A DNA stretch of 64,000 nt, taken from NCBI RefSeq assembly GCF_003987335.1, contig NZ_PIPK01000001.1, forward strand, positions 186,001-250,000, read 5' to 3'. The notes under the pieces were generated by a model that saw only the letters and a list, made by a program, of their open reading frames with translations, was not told the origin of the DNA and searched no databases. Position 1 is the first letter of the stretch. Each line of letters opens with the position of its first letter. This stretch comes from Aliidiomarina maris (GTDB lineage: Bacteria; Pseudomonadota; Gammaproteobacteria; Enterobacterales; Alteromonadaceae). Shown here piece by piece: positions 54,276-62,655 of the stretch. The position numbers were made by a program, and so were the translations under genes.

Positions 54276-55235
54276 TTAGGATGATTTATTGACTAGTTGA
54301 TTAAACAACTGGACCGGATCGTCACTGAGCCCAGGCTTAGCTCGACTCGCACCTTTGCGCGGAATTTCAGCATGGTCTGACAGTGACTTTTTGCGGGGGG
54401 CCGGCTTACGTTCAGCTTTATCGCTAGCTTTGCTTGCCGTGCCCTTATATAGGTTCAGCAACGTGATATTGTCTTCAGCCAACTCGCTGTCACCCATAGC
54501 TTTGATGCCTGGTGACTGCGCTTCTAACCAAGACCGAAATTTCGGGTCAGAACCCACGGTTTGAAAATCGGGGTGTGCCTGAGCCAGTTTCTCAATCTCG
54601 CTTTGGCGCTGGCGTTGATAGCGTTCGTTCTCAAATTCCTGTTTGAAGCTTTCAACCGGCGTTAGCTTTTGCTCGACCGTATCAGTGGCCTTTTGAACCA
54701 TATGACGCAGATAGGCAGCAATTTCAGGCCATTCTTCTTCGACTTGTTCAAGGCTCTTACCTTTCAAGTCAGCAGCAGATGGTAAATCGCTATTGCTATC
54801 AGGTTTGCCATTCGCTTTCTCATGAGCCGTCATTTTCTGGCGTAAGGTGTTCAACTCGCGGTTAAGTGCGGCGACACGGCCAGAGTTAGCGCGGTGCTCA
54901 TTCGACAGCTTGTCATGGCTTTGGCGAAGGCTCATGTACTCATTGCGAAGCGATTCAGGTGCTTTTGCCCAAGGGTCTTCATCTGATGCGTCATCCTCGT
55001 CAGCGTCCTGCTCACCGTCATCAGTCCCCTCGTCATCTTCATCTTCATCGGTAGGCGTGTCTGAGTCTTCTTGATCCAGCTGTTCGTCATCATCCTCCTC
55101 GCTTTCTAAGTCGTCATTCACGTCATCATCGTGAGACGAGTTATCGCTCAAGGTAAATTTTGCAAACAAGCTGACCGCATCGTCATCATCTGATTCAGGC
55201 TGATTAGCGTGCGGGTTTTCTTTTGCTTTGGTCAT
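54276..55235 (-). CDS. Capsid scaffolding protein
   Basis: A 319-residue protein. The first 110 residues are extremely acidic (runs of Asp/Glu such as DDDVNDDLESEEDDDEQLD), then Ser/Leu-rich and helical (LRQSHDKLSNEHRANSGRVA), then a basic tail (KAERKPAPRKKSLSDHAEIP). Acidic helical composition and a basic C-terminus, just upstream of the capsid gene, match podovirus scaffolds, which bind the capsid through the C-terminus. A terminator precedes the gene. Confidence 0.85.
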   Translation of the reverse strand: MTKAKENPHANQPESDDDDAVSLFAKFTLSDNSSHDDDVNDDLESEEDDDEQLDQEDSDTPTDEDEDDEGTDDGEQDADEDDASDEDPWAKAPESLRNEYMSLRQSHDKLSNEHRANSGRVAALNRELNTLRQKMTAHEKANGKPDSNSDLPSAADLKGKSLEQVEEEWPEIAAYLRHMVQKATDTVEQKLTPVESFKQEFENERYQRQRQSEIEKLAQAHPDFQTVGSDPKFRSWLEAQSPGIKAMGDSELAEDNITLLNLYKGTASKASDKAERKPAPRKKSLSDHAEIPRKGASRAKPGLSDDPVQLFNQLVNKSS

Positions 55236-55267
55236 GGAGTTTTCCTTAAGAGTCCGTCATGGAGTCA

Positions 55268-55294
55268 TAAAAAAACCCACGTCAAAGCGTGGGT
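55268..55294 (-). terminator. Terminator before the scaffold gene
   Basis: A perfect 7-bp stem (ACCCACG) with a 6-nt loop and a run of seven T on the minus strand, between the 65-residue gene (ends 55,317) and the scaffold gene. Confidence 0.85.
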
Positions 55295-55316
55295 CTGGTA
55301 TTGGCTGATAAGTGCG

Positions 55317-55514
55317 TTACTCATCATCCGAATCTATTTCTGAGAGCTCACTGGGATAGCGAGCAATAATTTCATCAAGCATCGCAACTTTGCCGCGCAG
55401 CTGTGCAGTCGACAATTCATCTTGCATGCGCACCAGTTGCTCAACTAAGTCAACTCTATCAGCCTCAAGCTTGCGCTTGATGGCGTACCAAGCGTTTTGG
55501 TATTGAAATGCCAT
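55317..55514 (-). CDS. Small phage protein, 65 residues, helical
   Basis: An alpha-helical, charged protein (MAFQYQNAWYAIKRKLEADR start, acidic end SELSEIDSDDE). Its start overlaps the portal stop by one base, so it is coupled to portal translation. No family recognised. Small genes between portal and scaffold are normal in this phage type. Confidence 0.7.
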   Translation of the reverse strand: MAFQYQNAWYAIKRKLEADRVDLVEQLVRMQDELSTAQLRGKVAMLDEIIARYPSELSEIDSDDE

Positions 55515-57727
55515 TACTGTCCCAACCCAAAGTTGCCGCGCTTGCCAAAAATATTTTTCATTTCAATTTCAGCGACGAACTGGCTCCAGTCCTGGTCTAG
55601 CTTGGCCTGCCCTTTTTTGAGTTCAACCAGCAGCTTTTCAGAGCTCAGTTCTTTATTCTGCGCCATCTTCATCATTTCAATGCGCTCGCTACTGGCCTTA
55701 GCCTGCAACTGGGCTCCGAGTTCACGTTCCTTGAGCTCAGCTTTGACTTGTAGCTCTAACATCTTGGCTTCTAACTTCTGCTCTTCAACCTTTTGCTCAA
55801 ACTCGAACTTCTTCTGCAACTGCTCGATTCGAAGCTGCTCTATCTCAATTTGCGGGTCTGAGGCTTGGCTTTGCTCCTGAAGATTCTCATAGTAAGCGCG
55901 AAGCTCATCCTCACTCGGGATAATGTCTGCCGGCAATTGCTGCGTGCGTGCCCATAGCCGCATGATTTGCAGCTGCTTGATTTGCAACACTGGTGCGAAC
56001 ACCTCATTGCCAGCAGCCATTTGCAGGAAGTTGGTCAATGCCATCGCCAACGTTTCACGTACAAGCAAGGCGCCAGTCCCGCGGGCATCAACTTGGAAGT
56101 CGCCCTTAATGTCTGCGCGGTCGTTGTTCACCATGTTCCAGTGATAGAAGTCACCGATGATGGGGCTGGTGACGTTGTCGTCCCAGGCTTTCACTTGACG
56201 ACGACGAACCGTGTTGGCCGCGTTCATCAGGATACTCATACCGCCCAGTGTTTGAGTGGCTTCCCCTTGCTCGCCTTGCTGCATCATCGGGACGCCACTC
56301 ACTTCATCAAATAGGATGCGTGAGGTCTGGTAAATCGCAGATAGCTCATTCAGGTGACTAGTAAATTCGAAGGTACTGAATGCTTGCTTGATGTCGCCGG
56401 TACCACCAATCATGTCCCACTGCTTGAATGGCTCTAGCGTCCATTCCCCATTAGCCGGCTTGATATGTTTCCGGTTGCGACCGATTTGGGGGCCTGCAGT
56501 GATACTTGCGTTATCAAGCATCGTGCGCCAAACACTGTTGATGATGGCCTGCTCGTCGCGAACCATGCGCGGGACACCATAACCAAAGATACTGCTGTCA
56601 TCTTCTTCCCAGTTAAACACTCGATAAGGTAGATACCCCTCGTAGGTGATAAGGTGAGTTCGGGCGCCTAAGACAATGCCGCCGCAATAAAACACAGTCG
56701 CCACAATGCCTTCTTGTAACCACTCATCAAACTCATCTTCATCATCTGGAATATCACCGATAACGCCTAAGTTAAGCAGCACCTCGCGGCTAATAGGACC
56801 ATGGTATTCCCATGTCTCATAGCGTGTATCGTTCAAGGTGTCGGATAAACCAGCTAAGCGGCGCACGTCATCCTGATATGAGCTGTTGTGCTGGGTTTCT
56901 TCTGGTTTCATTTTCAGCACCCGAGCGACTTGCTGCTTAGGAAAGCCCTTGCGCTTAACCAAGTCACGAACCTGCTGCTTGCTCATGTAGCGACGTTCAA
57001 ATGCAAACTCAGCTTCGCTAATGTGACTTGCTGACATGTCAGGATAAAAATCCCATGGGCGCACCACCTCAACTGCAGGCGTGAACGACTCTTTTACAAC
57101 CATTTGCCACTCGCCTTCGACTTCAACGTAGGCGCGGTCGGTTTTGCCGATGACAACTGGCCCCTTAAGTACGCCGGTGCCAACAACGCACGCATCATGA
57201 ATGGCTTTGCGGCACATCGCGTTATAAGAGGACTCGACAAGCTGATCTTCAATCTCGGCTTCCATGTTCAAGCAACGCTCTCGAATTAACTCAAGCTCAC
57301 GCTCAGCTAAGTCCGATTCTGTAACGATGTTGCCCTCTTCATCCTGGTATGACTGACCGTTCATCGTAACTGGGGTATCGTCACCGATTTTGCCCGCGAG
57401 CTCTGGTACCGGCGTCGGCTCTATCGCCCAGTTCTTATCATCGTTCGGGAACAGTAAGTCGACTAGTTGTGACTCGGCCGCGTTGGTTTTCGCCCGGGTA
57501 AGTTTAATGAATGGATGCGCACGCTTTGCTTCTTTGAGTGCTTTGACCACTTCGCTATCGTATTCGCCGTGATAGTTTTGCAAATCCTCCACCATCCGAT
57601 GCTCAATAGTCTGTCGGTCACGCAACACTTCTGCCAATTGGCGTTCGAGCTCCATCGCGAGCAAGTCGAGTGGGTTCTTTTCGTCATACTCGTGCTCGTA
57701 TTGATTTGGCTCTGGTTTGTTCGACAT
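55514..57727 (-). CDS. Phage portal protein
   Basis: A 737-residue protein that forms the DNA entry ring at one capsid vertex. The N-terminal 550 residues show the portal pattern (KLTRAKTNAAESQLVDLLFP, then VRPWDFYPDMSASHISEAEF and VFNWEEDDSSIFGYGVPRMV). The C-terminal 150 residues are a long Glu/Lys/Gln-rich coiled coil, as in podovirus portals whose barrel extends into the capsid. It follows TerL by 5 nt and precedes the small gene by overlap. Confidence 0.88.
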   Translation of the reverse strand: MSNKPEPNQYEHEYDEKNPLDLLAMELERQLAEVLRDRQTIEHRMVEDLQNYHGEYDSEVVKALKEAKRAHPFIKLTRAKTNAAESQLVDLLFPNDDKNWAIEPTPVPELAGKIGDDTPVTMNGQSYQDEEGNIVTESDLAERELELIRERCLNMEAEIEDQLVESSYNAMCRKAIHDACVVGTGVLKGPVVIGKTDRAYVEVEGEWQMVVKESFTPAVEVVRPWDFYPDMSASHISEAEFAFERRYMSKQQVRDLVKRKGFPKQQVARVLKMKPEETQHNSSYQDDVRRLAGLSDTLNDTRYETWEYHGPISREVLLNLGVIGDIPDDEDEFDEWLQEGIVATVFYCGGIVLGARTHLITYEGYLPYRVFNWEEDDSSIFGYGVPRMVRDEQAIINSVWRTMLDNASITAGPQIGRNRKHIKPANGEWTLEPFKQWDMIGGTGDIKQAFSTFEFTSHLNELSAIYQTSRILFDEVSGVPMMQQGEQGEATQTLGGMSILMNAANTVRRRQVKAWDDNVTSPIIGDFYHWNMVNNDRADIKGDFQVDARGTGALLVRETLAMALTNFLQMAAGNEVFAPVLQIKQLQIMRLWARTQQLPADIIPSEDELRAYYENLQEQSQASDPQIEIEQLRIEQLQKKFEFEQKVEEQKLEAKMLELQVKAELKERELGAQLQAKASSERIEMMKMAQNKELSSEKLLVELKKGQAKLDQDWSQFVAEIEMKNIFGKRGNFGLGQ

Positions 57728-57732
57728 GCGGC

Positions 57733-59229
57733 TTAATACCCTGTTACTGAATCAGCGATAACAGTCTGATGACTGTCCTCTTGATGTTGCTCTAACCATT
57801 GGTAATTGATTTCACCCTGCGCGCCCTGGCAAAGATACTGCAGTGCATCATGCGGGTGGCTGTAGCTGTTTTTATCTGCGACATCTGCGTATCGCTCTCC
57901 GGATACATTCAGGCGCCTAAATTGATAACCGCCGTTGAAGCCTTTGCGCAGCACTAGACATGCACTTGAAAGCTCGAAGCCCGTTTGCCCATCGATGTCG
58001 AGGGTTAGAAAGTACTCGACCGCTTCCCAGCGCTGCTTAGGCTTATTCGTCGCTGTGGGATACGTGGTTAAGCCATACTCGTCATTGAGAATGCCGATGG
58101 GGCTATTTTCGTCATTGGGGCTTTTCGCGGTACCCGCTGGGTCGCCATAAGCCTCCATGCCCGATATTGGGAATTTCTTAAATTCCTCTTTAAGGCAAGG
58201 CAGCACCACCAAGTCCATGAACGTTCGAATACCCATGCCTGTGGACACGAGCTCTTTGAGAACCCGTAGCCGGCCATCTGGCATTAGTTGCCCAATGATG
58301 CACGCAGGTGTTCGACCGAAGTCGAAACCCAATAGCAACTTTTGAAAGCGAGGAATCGCCAGCAGCTCGTACTTGCTGGTGTGCTTGGCGTCTTGCCAGG
58401 TGCTGCCATAAATCGCTTTGCCACTTGAGACTGAGCCATATTCATTGGCTAGGTTCACGCGAACCCAGTCATCAGATTTGGACTGCACCTGGCGTATGTA
58501 ATAACCGTTTGGAAGATTATTAATATTCTCAGCTTCTGGATTTGGTACCCAGCGGTAGCTATTCTTGCCTACCTGTTCTCGAATGACCCCGCCAGGCTGA
58601 GACAGAAAGACCCAGTCATCAGGCTTAACATTCTCCGCCAGGTCGTAGTACCAATGATCATCATCTGGCGAGTTTGTATCACCAATCATTCCATGCCAAC
58701 TTGGTCCACCATCTGCCGCAGAGGGATAGCGACCATGGCGCCCATCACACATATCGACGATGGCTTTTGATATTTCCTTGGTTTCGTTTAACCAGAAGCC
58801 GGTGACCTGAGTACCCCGAAGCTTCTTCACGTGATCAGGCCTGTCGAGGGCGAGGAATATCAACTCAGCTTTAACTCTGGTACCGTCTTCCAAGTCAAAG
58901 TCGAGAAAATGAGTTGGCGGTGTTGAACCAATGAAGCGCCCCAAAGACGGCATGTCATCGTTACAGTATAGGTCCTTCCAATCCTTAATCGTGGTTGTTT
59001 CAAGATCCGAGTACGTGTTACGAACCGCTAACCAGCGGCTCTTTCTAACCCCGTTTCGGTTCGGTCGCTGCTCACATATTTGATCAAACACACGCTGGCA
59101 GCTTGCAAACGTTTTTCCTGAGCCAAGTGGCCCACGAATGAAAGTAACCCTTGCACGTGATTGAAGATATTGAGAAAGAACCTTACCTTGCGCAGCGGTC
59201 TCAAATACGACTTCAATCTGCTCAGACAC
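57733..59229 (-). CDS. Terminase large subunit
   Basis: A 498-residue DNA-packaging motor. The Walker A motif is GPLGSGKT (residues 33-40); a Walker B-type acidic strand is in GFWLNETKEI. The nuclease domain begins with the metal aspartates of LLGFDFGRTPACIIG. The gene starts 4 nt after the small subunit gene on the same strand. Complete. Confidence 0.93.
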   Translation of the reverse strand: MSEQIEVVFETAAQGKVLSQYLQSRARVTFIRGPLGSGKTFASCQRVFDQICEQRPNRNGVRKSRWLAVRNTYSDLETTTIKDWKDLYCNDDMPSLGRFIGSTPPTHFLDFDLEDGTRVKAELIFLALDRPDHVKKLRGTQVTGFWLNETKEISKAIVDMCDGRHGRYPSAADGGPSWHGMIGDTNSPDDDHWYYDLAENVKPDDWVFLSQPGGVIREQVGKNSYRWVPNPEAENINNLPNGYYIRQVQSKSDDWVRVNLANEYGSVSSGKAIYGSTWQDAKHTSKYELLAIPRFQKLLLGFDFGRTPACIIGQLMPDGRLRVLKELVSTGMGIRTFMDLVVLPCLKEEFKKFPISGMEAYGDPAGTAKSPNDENSPIGILNDEYGLTTYPTATNKPKQRWEAVEYFLTLDIDGQTGFELSSACLVLRKGFNGGYQFRRLNVSGERYADVADKNSYSHPHDALQYLCQGAQGEINYQWLEQHQEDSHQTVIADSVTGY

Positions 59230-59233
59230 ACGC

Positions 59234-59797
59234 TTATGACTCCTCGCCCTTGTCTTTGCGGCCAGTCATGTCGCGACGATACACTTTAGGGCGCTGGCTA
59301 AGTTCAACCTTATCGGTGAACATCTTGAGGTGTTTACCCAGTAACTCCAGTGACTTGGGCTTATCCCACAAGCGCAGCTTTTTGGTGTAACCAATTTGCT
59401 CACGGTCGTCACCCTTGCCTTCGAACAGCTCGTCGACGTCAATGGCGCTGATGGCCCGACGTGTTGCTGCTGGTATTTCATGCAAAGGTCGCAGCGTGCC
59501 ATCTGGGTTAAACATCTCACCGATATCGGACATGGCCAAAGCAAGCAGCTCTTGAATGATGTTCTCGCGATTCAGCTCAAGCTTTTGAAAAGTATCTGCC
59601 ATCATCTCGTCGATACGGTCACGAAGCTTATCTTTTTGCAGTAGCTCCCAGCCAATCTTAGAAGCTGAGTTGGCACTATACCCTGCCCGCTTAGCCGCCT
59701 TAGTCGCGTTCTTATCAATCGGGTACTCGTAACAGAACAGACGCTCTTTATCGGTGAAGTCTGTCCAGTCGTACTCCTTGACGCTAATCTTTGGCAT
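59234..59797 (-). CDS. Terminase small subunit
   Basis: A 187-residue DNA-recognition subunit. The N-terminal HTH part (DKERLFCYEYPIDKNATKAAKRAGYSANSA) is the terminase_2 pattern; the rest is helical and includes LAMSDIGEMFNPDGTLRPLH, also typical. The start overlaps the holin gene stop by 14 nt, linking lysis and packaging genes in one transcript. Confidence 0.9.
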   Translation of the reverse strand: MPKISVKEYDWTDFTDKERLFCYEYPIDKNATKAAKRAGYSANSASKIGWELLQKDKLRDRIDEMMADTFQKLELNRENIIQELLALAMSDIGEMFNPDGTLRPLHEIPAATRRAISAIDVDELFEGKGDDREQIGYTKKLRLWDKPKSLELLGKHLKMFTDKVELSQRPKVYRRDMTGRKDKGEES

Positions 59798-60086
59798 TCT
59801 GAGTTTCCGATAAGTTGTTTACTGCCTCACAAACATTCTCGACCAGGCTTGCCATGCGTGCTTCATGGAACTCGCGGTCGAGTTGCGCCAGCTCTTCAGC
59901 TATTCGAGCCTTGCGACGCTGGTACCAGACATTCAGCAAAAACGTGAGGGCGGCAAAAAAGATACCTGCCAGCAATGCAATGTTGTTGAGCGACAACATA
60001 CCGCCTGCAGCAGTCACCCCTGAAAAGGCATAGCTTGATGTGGAAATCGCTTTATCCATAACTGTTGAAGTGACTCTCGTTGGCAT
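59784..60086 (-). CDS. Holin-like membrane protein
   Basis: The ATG at 60086 gives 100 residues. A single clear TM segment (NIALLAGIFFAALTFLLNVWY) plus a weaker N-terminal hydrophobic patch (FSGVTAAGGMLS) are followed by a charged C-terminal helix. Size and placement beside lysozyme and spanins indicate the holin that permeabilises the inner membrane at lysis. The topology class (two helices) is inferred. Confidence 0.78.
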   Translation of the reverse strand: MPTRVTSTVMDKAISTSSYAFSGVTAAGGMLSLNNIALLAGIFFAALTFLLNVWYQRRKARIAEELAQLDREFHEARMASLVENVCEAVNNLSETQNAKD

Positions 60087-60088
60087 GT

Positions 60089-60373
60089 TTAAGGACTCCC
60101 ATGTTCGGTAGCCCACTCGGTGATTCGCGTCATATTGGCATCACAGCGCTTAATAGTTGCCTCAAGTGCTACCGTGTAGCTGAGTAAATCCGCGTTGGTC
60201 AGGATGTTAAAACTGGGTGCGGTACACGGCTGTAAAAGGTTCGCCGGTGGCACCAAAAATATAGGCGTGGTCGTTTTCACCGTTCGAGTAACTACCCGCG
60301 GCTCCGGCGTGCCCGAGCAAGCGCAAAGCACCAGCAGGAACCCGAGTATTAGCCCAGCTCTTAACTTCTTCAT
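60089..60373 (-). CDS. Rz1-like outer-membrane spanin lipoprotein
   Basis: A 94-residue lipoprotein with a lipobox near residue 19 (LLVLCACSG). It starts inside the Rz gene in another frame and extends beyond it, a classic overlapping Rz/Rz1 pair. Longer than lambda Rz1 and only modestly proline-rich. Its role is to join with Rz to fuse inner and outer membranes in the last lysis step. Confidence 0.78.
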   Translation of the reverse strand: MKKLRAGLILGFLLVLCACSGTPEPRVVTRTVKTTTPIFLVPPANLLQPCTAPSFNILTNADLLSYTVALEATIKRCDANMTRITEWATEHGSP

Positions 60374-60701
60374 GGTTAGATTGCCTCAGTTCGTTGACCG
60401 CCTGCTGAGCTGCACTGAGCTCATGAATAAGTTGTTCGGTACGCATCTGGTACCGAGACTCAATGGCGGCTAGTCGAGCTCGTTCAGATAAGAGCTCATC
60501 GTTAATCGCTTCAACGCTTTCAATATCGCGGGCTAGTCGCTCGCTCTCAGCTTCGCGTTGTGCAATTTGCGCATGTAGCACGTCGATACGAGCATTCAAA
60601 CCATCATTGGTGCGTTTTAGGTTGGCGTAGCTGAACGCCACCGCAGTAACAATCGTCAGAATAACGCTCGTGATAATCAGTGTGGGTTTGATTCGCAGCA
60701 T
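60207..60701 (-). CDS. Rz-like inner-membrane spanin
   Basis: A 164-residue type II membrane protein: an N-terminal TM segment (TLIITSVILTIVTAVAFSY), then a periplasmic coiled coil (RIDVLHAQIAQREAESERL and on). This is the Rz spanin pattern. It overlaps the lysozyme gene at its start by 98 nt and the Rz1 gene at its end by 167 nt, so three lysis frames are stacked. Confidence 0.82.
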   Translation of the reverse strand: MLRIKPTLIITSVILTIVTAVAFSYANLKRTNDGLNARIDVLHAQIAQREAESERLARDIESVEAINDELLSERARLAAIESRYQMRTEQLIHELSAAQQAVNELRQSNHEEVKSWANTRVPAGALRLLGHAGAAGSYSNGENDHAYIFGATGEPFTAVYRTQF

Positions 60702-61173
60702 GATGGACGCCCTCTAAACAGATTTGTTTTTCTTCTTCACGTCGACGAACTAAGCCTGGTAGCTGTTGACCACCGGCGTACACCCATCGAGTTAGTTGAT
60801 TACAGGCCTCAACCCGCTGCTCAGCATTGAGGTAGCGCAGCAACGTCGACTGGCGAAAATTGCCAGCACCCACGTTGTAATGAAAGCTCAGATAGGCCAC
60901 GTGCTCGCCCTCACTCAGGTCAACTTGCACCGCGCGCATTAGCTGCGCATTGTGAGAACTTAAGTCCTTAGCCAGTAGTTCAAGGCACTCATCCTCACTC
61001 AGTTCAGTGCCTAGCTTAAGCTCCGGGCTGGTGTGGCCGTAACACGCGGTAATAATTCCAGCTGGGTCGACGTAAGTACCTGGTACATGCCCCTCGTGTG
61101 TCGCGATGAATACACCGCCAGCTACCAAGGACCCAGTCAGGCCAACAGCAATTAATCGGTTTGCTAGCTTACC
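60604..61173 (-). CDS. Phage lysozyme, GH24, signal-anchor type
   Basis: The GTG at 61173 is preferred to upstream starts because GGAGG lies seven nt before it; this gives 189 residues. The N-terminus is a weak hydrophobic segment (LIAVGLTGSLVAGGVFIATH), like the signal-anchor-release peptides of P21-type endolysins. The catalytic Glu (HEGH), Asp (YVDP) and Thr (IIT) keep the family spacing E-x8-D-x5-T. It cuts peptidoglycan. The 40-residue tail after ICLEG overlaps Rz and has no known role. Confidence 0.88.
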   Translation of the reverse strand, partial: GKLANRLIAVGLTGSLVAGGVFIATHEGHVPGTYVDPAGIITACYGHTSPELKLGTELSEDECLELLAKDLSSHNAQLMRAVQVDLSEGEHVAYLSFHYNVGAGNFRQSTLLRYLNAEQRVEACNQLTRWVYAGGQQLPGLVRRREEEKQICLEGVHHAANQTHTDYHERYSDDCYCGGVQLRQPKTHQ

Positions 61174-61193
61174 CACTTGGCACCTCCGGGCAT

Positions 61194-61225
61194 AAAAAAG
61201 CCCCGGACAAACGAATGACCGGGGC
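61194..61225 (-). terminator. Terminator just upstream of the lysis cassette
   Basis: A perfect 7-bp stem (GCCCCGG) with a 12-nt loop and a T-run of six on the minus strand lies right before the lysozyme ribosome site. It is the second of two in series. In this position it can act like lambda tR', blocking late genes until Q is made. Confidence 0.85.
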
Positions 61226-61257
61226 AAGCAACACACAGTTCAACAAGGACACATACG

Positions 61258-61284
61258 AAAAAACCCGACGCAATGGCCGGGTTT
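61258..61284 (-). terminator. Upstream terminator of the tandem pair
   Basis: A 7-bp stem (AAACCCG) with a 10-nt loop followed by a run of T on the minus strand. It lies between the 80-residue gene ending at 61,352 and the terminator at 61,194. Confidence 0.75.
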
Positions 61285-61351
61285 CAGGGCTGGACGCAAA
61301 TCAATCCAGTATGGGAATTAAATACCTAAAAGTGGTTGGGTGTCAAGCCTG

Positions 61352-61594
61352 TTATAGCTCTTTGCCCTCAAGCATGAGTAGCATCTCGCGGATGCAGTCT
61401 TTGGCTTGCTCCTGATTATCGAAATACCAACTAACTTTTGAAGATTCCCCACTTAGTTTGAAAATTATTTTATGTACGTTGCTCACAGACGAGTTCTTCT
61501 TAATTTTCATTGATACAACGTAGTCAAAATTGATGACATCGGGGGAGCCTGTGTTTAATTCATCGGTCGCAGAGGCTGGTCTTTCAATAAACAT
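61352..61594 (-). CDS. Small phage protein, unknown
   Basis: The ATG at 61594, after AAGGAG, gives an 80-residue soluble protein (MFIERPASATDELNTGSPD start; MKIKKNSSVSNVHKIIFKLS middle). No family recognised. It is divergent from the lipoprotein gene at 61,798 and followed by two terminators. The shared 200-nt intergenic region has a GGTTAGTTAACC palindrome at 61,618. Confidence 0.6.
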   Translation of the reverse strand: MFIERPASATDELNTGSPDVINFDYVVSMKIKKNSSVSNVHKIIFKLSGESSKVSWYFDNQEQAKDCIREMLLMLEGKEL

Positions 61595-61797
61595 AACAAT
61601 CTCCTTATCAGTTAAATGGTTAGTTAACCTACCTCTACACAACGAGTTTGTAAACAATGTTAGCAAACAGCGCCCTGCCCAACGCGGCCAACTCGTTGCA
61701 TATCGCACCCTCTCATTAAAAAATGACCAATTGAGAAATATGCTATAAGTTAAGTTACGCAGTACCAATCGATTATTTATTTCAATCAAGGAAAAAA

Positions 61798-62268
61798 ATG
61801 AACAAGAACTTAAGCTTTTTAATAGCGGCATTCGCATCAACTGCCCTTGTGTCGGCTTGCGCAACTCAGAGCGAACTTCCCCAACAAGTCTACTCTATGA
61901 GCGTTCTAGGCCATGCGCCTGCAGCACCAGAGCAGCTGGATTTTCGTTTAACTAATGGATACGTCGTGCTTCTTCCTGGTAGTAATGGCACTATTCGAGT
62001 GGACAATGTCACGATAGTAAACGCCGAAGCCAATTGTCAGTTGACAGCCAGTTCCCCTGTTTCCGTAACTGCCCCTCAAGCTATTCAGCTTTTTAGCATT
62101 TCAGATGCGAGTCAGTGCATACCTGAAATTCAGAGCGCTCAAGCTATTGGTGTAACTGAAGTCGTTCCACAGGGAAGTAGCAGCCGCGCTGACCAGGCAT
62201 TTAAAGTCAACTACTCTACCGCAGAACGCAATCACGAGCTGATGATTTCAGTACCAGTATACTATTAA
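61798..62268 (+). CDS. Plus-strand lipoprotein moron
   Basis: A 156-residue exported lipoprotein: signal sequence with a lipobox VSAC (Cys21). The mature part is beta-rich and contains two cysteines (NCQLT and QCIPE) that may pair. It is transcribed against the phage genes and has its own hairpin terminator, so it is probably expressed in the lysogen and placed on the cell surface, where such proteins can block superinfection or change host properties. No family recognised. Confidence 0.7.
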   Translation: MNKNLSFLIAAFASTALVSACATQSELPQQVYSMSVLGHAPAAPEQLDFRLTNGYVVLLPGSNGTIRVDNVTIVNAEANCQLTASSPVSVTAPQAIQLFSISDASQCIPEIQSAQAIGVTEVVPQGSSSRADQAFKVNYSTAERNHELMISVPVYY

Positions 62269-62280
62269 GTAAATCATAGA

Positions 62281-62303
62281 GACCGCGAAAGCCGCGGTCT
62301 TTT
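62281..62303 (+). terminator. Terminator after the lipoprotein moron
   Basis: A perfect 7-bp stem (GACCGCG) with a 5-nt loop and four T on the plus strand, 13 nt after the lipoprotein stop codon. Confidence 0.85.
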
Positions 62304-62307
62304 CCGC

Positions 62308-62610
62308 TTAACTAGAACTCAACCTTTCCCGCAGCAGATACCCCTCCAACTGCCAGACTTTATCGCGGGCGTTCTTATACGCAATCTCGCGCCCAACCTC
62401 TTCATTGAAGTTTTCTGGACTAGCCGCTGCGCTTTCGCCAGTGACGGTGAAACCGTTCTTAAGCGTTAAGCAGCATACCGTCAGCGTGGTACCAGGAAAC
62501 ACATGATACTTCGCATCCTTGATGCAGCTGTCGATGTGGTCAGGGTTTAAGCGTGGCGCATTGAGCCCTTTTTGTTGCAGACGCTTTTCTAAATCTCGCT
62601 CTCCGTTCAT
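62308..62610 (-). CDS. Phage gp49/gp66-family protein
   Basis: A 100-residue protein matching the Phage_gp49_66 family: RLNPDHIDSCIKDAKYHVFPGTTLTVCCLTLKNGFTVTGESA, then PENFNEEVGREIAYKNARDKVW. It has one short domain that is usual in many phages and prophages and often sits near late-regulation genes. Its function has not been established. It is downstream of the Q-like gene on the same strand. Confidence 0.88.
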   Translation of the reverse strand: MNGERDLEKRLQQKGLNAPRLNPDHIDSCIKDAKYHVFPGTTLTVCCLTLKNGFTVTGESAAASPENFNEEVGREIAYKNARDKVWQLEGYLLRERLSSS

Positions 62611-62655
62611 AACGTACTCTCTTTGTTGTGGGTGAAAAAGTTATCACTTAACTGA

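Noticed and set aside
61618-61629. GGTTAGTTAACC palindrome between divergent phage genes as a repressor operator
   Set aside because: A single short AT-rich palindrome, without a second copy or clear promoter overlap, is too weak to call.
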